The notes under the pieces are model-generated. The model had not been told where the DNA came from. It ran no database searches and worked only from the letters and a program-made list of their open reading frames with translations. The position numbers and the translations under genes were made by a program. Of a stretch of 11,591 bases of DNA, positions 6,018 through 11,591 are shown one piece after another. The first letter of the stretch is position 1; each line of letters begins with the position of its first letter. The stretch is from an uncultured Hyphomonadaceae bacterium (GTDB lineage: Bacteria; Pseudomonadota; Alphaproteobacteria; Caulobacterales; Hyphomonadaceae): assembly GCA_938049795.1 (NCBI GenBank), contig CALLCD010000265.1, positions 1-11,591 of the forward strand. Reading direction: 5' to 3'.

Positions 6018-8288
6018 TCAGCGCGCCGCCTCGCCCGCGTCCTCTTCCCCGGGATGATAGCTCCGCTGCGCCCGCGCTTCGACCTCGTCGCGATAGAACG
6101 CAACCGGCTTGAACACCTGATCGATATAAAGCTGCGCCTGATCGTCAAAATGTGGTGAGGCCGGATCGCCGCTCTGCCCGCCCGCCAGCAGACTTTTGGC
6201 CCGCACCCGCTCGCCAAACTCGACCGCCGCGACGAAACTGTTGCCGCGATAGCCATAAATCCGCTTTGTGTTCTCCGCCGCCCGCGCGCCATAAGCGGCC
6301 AGCGCCCCCCAGCGGCCCGACGCCAGCCCCACGGGCAGGCTCGGCTTGGCATCGTCAAAGGGCAGATCAATATCGCCTGTCAAACGCTGAAACCTGTTAA
6401 TCTCGCCCCATGGCGTCTTCCATGTGCCAAAATCCTTATGCATCTGCTCAAGCGCTTCAGTCAAGACGGCGAGCCGCACCTCACCCGCCTCCTCCTCGCT
6501 CATATAGACCAGCCGCTCCATTCGGCTCAGCGTGTCATACTTGCCGCCCGCTTCAGCGAGACCCAATGCATAGAAATGTGCAATCGACATCGCGACAGAC
6601 CCCGCATCCGCCGTCCGGTCCCATGCGCGCAAAATCTCGATCGGTTCATCAATCGCCCAGGGCCGGTCATCAAACTCAATATCGGTCTCATCATAAGTCG
6701 CCACGAGGCCATCAATCATCACATCCATGCCCGGAAGATACGGATCATAAGCCAACCCAATCAGCCCATCGAGCGTCAACATCTCCTCGCTCGCCTCCAT
6801 CGCCTCAAGCAGACCAATGGCATGCACCGCACGAAAATTCTCCGCATCAGGCGCCATATAAGCGGGATACGCCTCAGGGTCCGGACTATACGCGCCCGCC
6901 GAGGTAAACGGTGTCGAATTGGCGTTCTGGATCCAACCATTTTCCGGGTTCACCACCGTCACCATCTCCTCAACCGCATGCAGGCCCTTCCAGTCCGTCG
7001 CCGGATCGGAGCCATCCACCGGCTTTGAATAATCAAACCGCTCATCACGGCGCGGCATGAAGTTGCCATGATAATAGGCAATGTTCCCACCACTGTCGGC
7101 AAACACCGTATTGTTCGACGAATTGGTCCGTATATCCATCATGTTCCAGAATGCATCATGATCGTCGAGCTTCGTCCGGATGAAGGATTGCTGGAGCGCA
7201 TTGACCGGGTCCCAATTGATCTTGGTCGCGACCCATTTACCGTCTTCCATATGCGTAATCGGCCCGTGATGGGTATGATACATGGTAAAGACCCGCGTCC
7301 CAAAACCGCCCGCCTCATCAGCATATGCCAGCGTCACCTCGGAGACCTCTACCTCGCGTTTCTCATTGCCATAGGTGTAGTAGAGCACCCCATCCTCTTC
7401 GAACACGTCCTCGATAAACTCATCGAGAAAATCGGCATAGGTGGACGTATGCATCCAACCCGTATGCTCGTTAAAGCCCTGATAAACAAAGAATTGCCCC
7501 CATGTCACCGCGCCATAAGCGTTCAGCCCTTCTTCGGACACAACATGGATCTCGCCGCGAAAATAAAAGCTCGTATGCGGATTGATCAACAGCATCGCAT
7601 CCCCCGACGCGGTATGCTCCCCCGAGATCGCAATCCCGTTCGAACCGCCGGGCTCACTCATATCCTCAAGCCTGCGCGGCGCATCTCTCGGCGTCCCATC
7701 ACCATAAAACGCAGTAATCCCGCCAAGCGGTATCTGCTCAATGTCCCCGCCAATCGAGCCTTCGGAAAAGAACATCGGCATCCACGGCTCAAACCGCGTC
7801 AACAGGGCGGGCTCCACCTCAGGATGGGTCTGCAAATAATAATTCAATCCATCCGCATACGCATCACATAGCGCTTTGAGCCAGTCCGGCGCGCCCTCAT
7901 AAGCCGCCTTCGCCTCGTCCATGCTCATATAGAGCCGCGCGCGCAAATCGCTCATCAGCGCGTCTTCGCCCTCGACCTCCGCAAGCCGTCCCGTCGCCCA
8001 GATATAGTTGCGCTCAATGCGGGCAAAATCATCCTCCGCCTGCGCATAAAGCATGCCGAACACTGCGTCCGCATCGGTCTTTGCGTAAATGTGCGGCACG
8101 CCATAATCATCGCGAATAATCTCGACCCGCTTCGCCCGACCGGCCAGACGCGCCGCCTCCGAGGCCGCCTCGCTTTGCGCATCAGGAGCCCCCGCCCCCT
8201 CCGGCGCGCCGCATCCGCCAAGCGCCAGAACAACCGCCAGCGCCCCCGCACATATCATCTGCCCCAGTCTCGCACGTCCAAATCTCAT
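6018..8288 (-). CDS. Lipoprotein Ntn-hydrolase acylase, penicillin/AHL acylase family
   Basis: This 756-residue amide hydrolase is probably anchored in the envelope. Residues 1-26 form a lipoprotein signal: arginine-rich start, hydrophobic core, and lipobox LGGC with Cys26 as the lipidation site. The mature precursor has the family opening EIIRDDYGVPHIYAKTDADAVFG (about 56-78). Self-cleavage is expected at EPGG|SNGIAISG, making Ser216 the N-terminal nucleophile of the beta chain, with an alpha chain of about 27-215. Further family marks are INPHTSFYFRGE near 235-245, NNTVFADSGGNIAYYHGN near 392-409, and GWIQNANSTP (451-460), which holds the candidate oxyanion-hole Asn455 or Asn457. Relatives cleave penicillins, acyl-homoserine lactones, aculeacin or other N-acyl amides; the substrate cannot be told from sequence. 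Start ATG has AGGAGA just upstream. It is the last gene of the desaturase-GMC-acylase unit. Confidence 0.9.
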   Translation of the reverse strand: MRFGRARLGQMICAGALAVVLALGGCGAPEGAGAPDAQSEAASEAARLAGRAKRVEIIRDDYGVPHIYAKTDADAVFGMLYAQAEDDFARIERNYIWATGRLAEVEGEDALMSDLRARLYMSMDEAKAAYEGAPDWLKALCDAYADGLNYYLQTHPEVEPALLTRFEPWMPMFFSEGSIGGDIEQIPLGGITAFYGDGTPRDAPRRLEDMSEPGGSNGIAISGEHTASGDAMLLINPHTSFYFRGEIHVVSEEGLNAYGAVTWGQFFVYQGFNEHTGWMHTSTYADFLDEFIEDVFEEDGVLYYTYGNEKREVEVSEVTLAYADEAGGFGTRVFTMYHTHHGPITHMEDGKWVATKINWDPVNALQQSFIRTKLDDHDAFWNMMDIRTNSSNNTVFADSGGNIAYYHGNFMPRRDERFDYSKPVDGSDPATDWKGLHAVEEMVTVVNPENGWIQNANSTPFTSAGAYSPDPEAYPAYMAPDAENFRAVHAIGLLEAMEASEEMLTLDGLIGLAYDPYLPGMDVMIDGLVATYDETDIEFDDRPWAIDEPIEILRAWDRTADAGSVAMSIAHFYALGLAEAGGKYDTLSRMERLVYMSEEEAGEVRLAVLTEALEQMHKDFGTWKTPWGEINRFQRLTGDIDLPFDDAKPSLPVGLASGRWGALAAYGARAAENTKRIYGYRGNSFVAAVEFGERVRAKSLLAGGQSGDPASPHFDDQAQLYIDQVFKPVAFYRDEVEARAQRSYHPGEEDAGEAAR

Positions 8289-8305
8289 ATCGTCTCCTGT
8301 ATCCG

Positions 8306-10006
8306 CTATGACGGCCCAGCAAAACCCCGCACCGGCGCACGCTCTCTTTGCGTCCGCGACCAGTCTTCAGGCGCCCAAACCGGCGCATCGCTCGGGGGCA
8401 GCGGCGCGCGCCCAAGGATCATATCCGCCGCCTTTTCCGCCAGCATAATCGTCGGCGCATTGATATTGCCATTGGTCACACTCGGAAACACCGACGCATC
8501 AACCACCCGCAAACCCTCAAGCCCAACCACACGGCAGTCCGGCGTCACCACCGTCTCGGCCGCATCCTCCGCGCCCATCCGGCACGTCCCGCAAGGATGA
8601 TACGCGCTTTCAACATTCTCGCGCACCCACGCGTCAACCTCCTCATCAGACGCCACATCGACCCCGGGCTGGATTTCATCCCCGCGAAACGCATCCATCG
8701 CTGGCTGGGCCATAATCTCGCGCGTCAGCCGGATGCAGCGTCGCCATGCGGCCACATCATCGGCATGTTGCAAATAGTTGAACACAATCTCTGGCGGCGC
8801 GTCCATGTCCGCAGACCGGATGGCAATACGCCCGCGCGATTTGGGTTTGTTCGGCCCGACATGGACCTGAAACCCGTGGCCCTTGATGGATGCCGTGCCA
8901 TCATACCGCATCGCCGCAGGCAGGAAATGATACTGGATGTCCGGCGCTTTGAGCCCCGCTTGCGAGCGGATAAACGCGCACGATTCAAAATGATTGGTCG
9001 CGCCCAATCCGGTCTTGAACAAGACCCATCGCGCCCCGATCAGAAACTTCGCAAACAGGCCAAGCTTGGTGTTCAGGCTGACGGGCTGTTTGCAATGAAA
9101 CTGGAAATAGACCTCCAAATGGTCCTGCAAATTCTGCCCCACCCCATCGAGCCTATGCACCTGTTCGACCCCGGCCGCCGCCAAAGCTTGCGCATCGCCC
9201 ATCCCCGAGCGCTGCAAAATCATCGGCGAGCCAATCGCGCCCGCAGACAAGATCACCTCACGCCCCGCGCTGAGCGAAAACGCCTTGCCATCGCGCCGTC
9301 CGGTCAACCCGGTCACCCGCTTGTCCTCAATCACCAGCCGGTCCACCAGAACTTGCGTAAACACGGTGAGATTCTTGCGCTTGCGAACCGGATCAAGATA
9401 GGCCCGCGAGGTCGAAGCCCGCACCCCGCCCTCAACCGTCATATGCATCGGGCCAAAGCCCTCCTGCCGAAACCCGTTATAGTCGGGCGTGTCCGGATAG
9501 CCCGCTTCAACGCCCGCATCAATAAACGCCTGATACAGCGGATTGCCCGCCATATTGTTGCCCCCGCCCACGCCCAGCGGCCCCTCGCCCCCGCGATAGG
9601 CGTCCTCCCCGCCCTGCCAGCGTTCGGCGCGCTTAAAGTAGGGAAGACAATCGGCATACGCCCAGCCGCGCGCACCCGACGCCGCCCAATCATCAAAATC
9701 CGCCGCCGCGCCGCGCACATAGACCATGCCATTAATCGACGATGTGCCGCCAAGCCCCTTGCCGCGCGGACAGGTAATCTGCCGCCCATTGACCGCAGGC
9801 TCCGGCTCGGACGAATACCCCCAATTAAACCGTTTGGAGGCCATCGGATAAGACAAGGCCGTCGGCATCTGCACGGGGATATTTTTGTCGCTACCGCCCG
9901 CTTCGACCAGCGCGACAGAGTGCTCCCGGCTCGCGCTCAGCCGATTGGCCAGCACACAGCCCGCCGATCCTGCGCCAATAATGATATAGTCGAAAACAGC
10001 GCTCAT
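8306..10006 (-). CDS. GMC oxidoreductase, BetA-like (choline dehydrogenase type)
   Basis: This 566-residue FAD-dependent alcohol dehydrogenase has the ADP-binding fold [19 protein letters not shown] (5-23), GMC signature 1 [19 protein letters not shown] (81-99), signature 2 [15 protein letters not shown] (254-268), NLQDHLE (292-298), and the catalytic His470 in [10 protein letters not shown] with Asn514 in TNGNINAPT, 44 residues apart as in choline oxidase. Several stretches recall E. coli BetA closely, notably CKQPVSL near 305-311, a YHFLP followed by a HGFQVHVG block near 359-384, and [14 protein letters not shown] 426-436, so choline or a similar amino alcohol is the leading substrate guess. 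However, no betB, betI or choline transporter is present in the window, and the neighbours act on lipids or amides. A medium- or long-chain alcohol dehydrogenase role is the alternative. Gaps are 12 bases from the desaturase and 17 bases to the acylase; only a weak ribosome binding site precedes the ATG. Confidence 0.9.
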   Translation of the reverse strand: MSAVFDYIIIGAGSAGCVLANRLSASREHSVALVEAGGSDKNIPVQMPTALSYPMASKRFNWGYSSEPEPAVNGRQITCPRGKGLGGTSSINGMVYVRGAAADFDDWAASGARGWAYADCLPYFKRAERWQGGEDAYRGGEGPLGVGGGNNMAGNPLYQAFIDAGVEAGYPDTPDYNGFRQEGFGPMHMTVEGGVRASTSRAYLDPVRKRKNLTVFTQVLVDRLVIEDKRVTGLTGRRDGKAFSLSAGREVILSAGAIGSPMILQRSGMGDAQALAAAGVEQVHRLDGVGQNLQDHLEVYFQFHCKQPVSLNTKLGLFAKFLIGARWVLFKTGLGATNHFESCAFIRSQAGLKAPDIQYHFLPAAMRYDGTASIKGHGFQVHVGPNKPKSRGRIAIRSADMDAPPEIVFNYLQHADDVAAWRRCIRLTREIMAQPAMDAFRGDEIQPGVDVASDEEVDAWVRENVESAYHPCGTCRMGAEDAAETVVTPDCRVVGLEGLRVVDASVFPSVTNGNINAPTIMLAEKAADMILGRAPLPPSDAPVWAPEDWSRTQRERAPVRGFAGPS

Positions 10007-10018
10007 AAATCTGCCGCG

Positions 10019-11092
10019 TCAGACCGCTTGAAGCTGGCGTCCACGCGCCTCGCGAAACGTCACCAGACGGCGATTGGCTTCATCCCACAGCTTCAGCCGT
10101 GCGCAGGTCAGGCTCTCACCAAGCGTCAACCGGCTCATCTCCGCAAGCTCGGGAAAGTCGCGCAGAACATCGGGCAAACGATAGAACGGAATATTGCTCG
10201 CCAGATGATGCACATGATGAATGCCGATATAGCCGGTCAGCCACATCAGCGGCTTGGGCAACACATAGTGCGAACTGCCCGCCAATGCCGCCGCCTCATG
10301 CGACCAGTCCGCCGTCCGGTCCCATTGCGCGGCCTCATATTGATGCTGCACGAAAAACAGCCAGACCCCAATCGAAGCCGTCACCACCACAATCGCCACA
10401 TGAACGGCCAGAAACGCGACCCAGCCGACCTGCCAGATCATCAGCGCGGCCATCAGCCCGATCGCGATATTCGTCCCCATAACGCTCGCCCACGGCCGCC
10501 ATCCCGCGCGCTCAAGCTGGGCGGGCCAGCGATGCTGAAGCAGGAACACATAAGCCGGACCAATCACAAACATGACCGAAGGGTGCCGCAAAGCCCGATA
10601 CGCCCATCGCCCAAACGCCGAGCGCGCGCGATATTCCGCAATCGTCAAAGTCTGCACATCCCCCACCCCGCGCCGGTCCAGATTGCCCGAATGCGCATGA
10701 TGGACGGCATGGGTATGCTGCCAGTAATAATAAGGCGTACAGGTCAACACGCCAAGCACCCGCCCGACCCAGGCGTTCAGCCGCCGCCCGTTAAACATCG
10801 CGCCATGACCGCAATCATGCTGAATGATAAACACCCGCACCAGCAGCCCCGCCGCAGGCACCACCCCGAGCGGGGTCAGCCACGGGTTCAGCCTGAACAG
10901 GAACAGGGTCAACGCCCACGCCGCCACAAACAGGCCAAGCGTCAAACACAGCTCGCCCACAGCGCGTTTATTGTCAGACCGCCGATAGGGCGCAAGCCGT
11001 GCGGCCCATTTGCGTTTGGGAGGTGGAGCAGGATTGGCACTTGCCGCTTGGGCAGACGTTTTAAGAGGCACACGCTTATCCAATATCTTCAA
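10019..11092 (-). CDS. Membrane fatty acid desaturase (three-histidine-box family)
   Basis: This 357-residue integral membrane, di-iron desaturase introduces a double bond into acyl chains of membrane lipids. The histidine boxes are HDCGH (92-96), HAVHH (128-132) and HHVHH (292-296). The block SGNLDRRGVGDVQTLTIAEY (135-154) and RHPSVMFVIGP (169-179) resemble the Bacillus Des acyl-lipid desaturase. Membrane segments are seen at about 45-67, 72-90, 172-187, 205-220 and 224-247. The N-terminal 40 residues are Ala/Pro/Lys-rich and cytosolic. The start is uncertain: no ATG exists, an in-frame TAG lies nine codons upstream of the first candidate, and TTG at 11092, TTG at 11083 or GTG at 11071 are possible. 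The GTG has a weak GGAT 6 bases before it. The extent of the N-terminus is therefore tentative, but the family is certain. Regioselectivity cannot be read. First gene of a probable operon with the GMC and acylase genes. Confidence 0.9.
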   Translation of the reverse strand: MKILDKRVPLKTSAQAASANPAPPPKRKWAARLAPYRRSDNKRAVGELCLTLGLFVAAWALTLFLFRLNPWLTPLGVVPAAGLLVRVFIIQHDCGHGAMFNGRRLNAWVGRVLGVLTCTPYYYWQHTHAVHHAHSGNLDRRGVGDVQTLTIAEYRARSAFGRWAYRALRHPSVMFVIGPAYVFLLQHRWPAQLERAGWRPWASVMGTNIAIGLMAALMIWQVGWVAFLAVHVAIVVVTASIGVWLFFVQHQYEAAQWDRTADWSHEAAALAGSSHYVLPKPLMWLTGYIGIHHVHHLASNIPFYRLPDVLRDFPELAEMSRLTLGESLTCARLKLWDEANRRLVTFREARGRQLQAV

Positions 11093-11186
11093 CCCGAATC
11101 TATCTGCGCGGCCAGACTATCATGCCCGCTAGAGTTCCCTAGAACTTTCTCCACACGAAACATCACCGGCCCGAGAGCGAAAACAC
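11093..11186. promoter_or_regulatory. asd-desaturase intergenic region with a short inverted repeat
   Basis: These 94 bases separate asd from the desaturase, both on the minus strand. They contain a perfect 5-base dyad AGTTC-CCTA-GAACT at 11133-11146, about 40 bases upstream of the TTG start. A weak -10-like GATAGT (minus) lies at 11121-11116 without a good -35 box. I see no GC-rich stem followed by a T-run after asd, so no clear terminator. The dyad could be an operator of a desaturase promoter or a chance palindrome. Confidence 0.3.
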
Positions 11187-11591
11187 TTAGGCCGAACCAA
11201 TAGGCGCTGGCAAACCATCCACTTTGACGATGCCGCGATTGAGCAATTCCTCGGCAATCTGAACCGCGTTCAGCGCCGCACCTTTACGCAGATTGTCCGA
11301 CACACACCAGAACGCGATACCATGCTCGACCGTCGTATCGCCCCGCACCCGCGAGACAAATGTCGCCCAATCACCGACGCAATCAATCGGCGTAATATAT
11401 TGCTCCTCTGCCGGATTATCGACCAGCATAATGCCAGGGCTTTCGCGCAGAATTTTCCGCGCAGACCCGGGCGTAATCGGATTTTCAAACTCGACATGAA
11501 CCGCCTCGGAATGCCCGACAAAGACCGGCACACGCACAACCGTCGCTGACAGCTTAATGTCCGGATCAAGGATTTTATGCGTCTCGTTGAC
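11187..11591 (-). CDS. asd: Aspartate-semialdehyde dehydrogenase, C-terminal part (5' end outside window)
   Basis: The frame is open from the window edge and encodes the last 134 residues of aspartate-semialdehyde dehydrogenase, which reduces beta-aspartyl phosphate to aspartate semialdehyde in the lysine, threonine, methionine and diaminopimelate pathway. The visible part begins VNETHKILDPDIKLSATVVR and continues RVPVFVGHSEAVHVEFENPI, where the Arg and His seven residues apart correspond to the substrate-binding Arg and general-base His of the family. Later marks are YITPIDCVGDWATFVSRVR and SDNLRKGAALNAVQIAEELL, strongly diagnostic. The active-site Cys and NADP-binding domain lie beyond the window. 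A GTG at 11537 is internal and not the true start, because conserved family sequence continues upstream of it to the edge. It ends TAA at 11189-11187. The methionine link to sulfur assimilation is only thematic, since a separate operon lies between. Confidence 0.94.
   Translation of the reverse strand, partial: VNETHKILDPDIKLSATVVRVPVFVGHSEAVHVEFENPITPGSARKILRESPGIMLVDNPAEEQYITPIDCVGDWATFVSRVRGDTTVEHGIAFWCVSDNLRKGAALNAVQIAEELLNRGIVKVDGLPAPIGSA

Noticed and set aside
8306..10006. A complete choline-to-betaine (bet) operon
   Set aside because: Only a BetA-like flavoprotein is present; no betaine aldehyde dehydrogenase, BetI-type repressor or choline transporter is found on either side.
11133..11146. 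Rho-independent terminator for asd
   Set aside because: The stem is only 5 bases, is not GC-rich, and is not followed by a T-run on the minus strand.
8348..11203. Plus-strand open frame of 951 codons opposite the GMC and desaturase genes
   Set aside because: It is antisense to two clearly conserved genes, crosses their intergenic gap, and its product is low-complexity in character (rich in Arg, His, Pro, Gln) with no recognisable domain. Such frames arise from the codon bias of GC-rich genes.
11187..11537. A complete 116-residue gene starting at GTG 11537
   Set aside because: Conserved aspartate-semialdehyde dehydrogenase sequence continues in frame upstream to the window edge, so this is an internal codon of a truncated gene.

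Overview
The window is a GC-rich, almost fully coding stretch of a bacterial chromosome, most likely from an alphaproteobacterium (Rhodobacterales/Hyphomonadales type). The main taxonomic clue is the gene set cysG - DUF2849 - nitrite/sulfite reductase - DUF934 - (cysH), a layout typical of alphaproteobacterial assimilatory sulfate reduction. The exact taxon cannot be read from the sequence. No tRNA, rRNA, CRISPR array, insertion sequence or phage gene was seen, and no non-coding gap exceeds about 115 bases.

Region 1 (1-4964, minus strand) is a tightly packed sulfur-assimilation operon. In transcription order it holds cysG (siroheme synthase, TTG start), a DUF2849 protein, a glutathione S-transferase, a DUF1348 (NTF2-like) protein, a cysI-type siroheme/4Fe-4S sulfite reductase, a DUF934 protein, and the first seven codons of another gene (probably cysH) running off the left edge. 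Every junction overlaps or abuts (ATGA, TAGATG twice, TAATG twice, and a 14-base overlap), so translation is probably coupled from end to end. CysG makes siroheme, CysI uses it to reduce sulfite to sulfide, and DUF2849 and DUF934 are the usual companions. The glutathione S-transferase and DUF1348 genes are unexpected passengers.

Region 2 (4965-6009) is a 112-base divergent intergenic region followed by a plus-strand LysR-family (GcvA-like) regulator. By position it is a candidate regulator of the sulfur operon.

Region 3 (6018-11092, minus strand) is a second probable operon in the order membrane fatty acid desaturase (TTG start), BetA-like GMC (choline-dehydrogenase-type) flavoprotein, and lipoprotein Ntn-hydrolase acylase of the penicillin/AHL acylase family. 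Gaps are 12 and 17 bases. The members suggest acyl-lipid or acyl-amide metabolism at the cell envelope, but the substrate is unknown. The operon meets the LysR gene tail to tail with only 8 bases between.

Region 4 (11187-11591, minus strand) is the C-terminal part of aspartate-semialdehyde dehydrogenase (asd), truncated by the window edge. It is separated from the desaturase by 94 bases containing a short perfect inverted repeat.

Nothing here is a clearly new system. The points most worth following are the GST/DUF1348 insertion in the cys operon, a G8 slippery tract at the DUF1348/cysI junction that would join the two frames after a -1 slip, and the desaturase-GMC-acylase operon.
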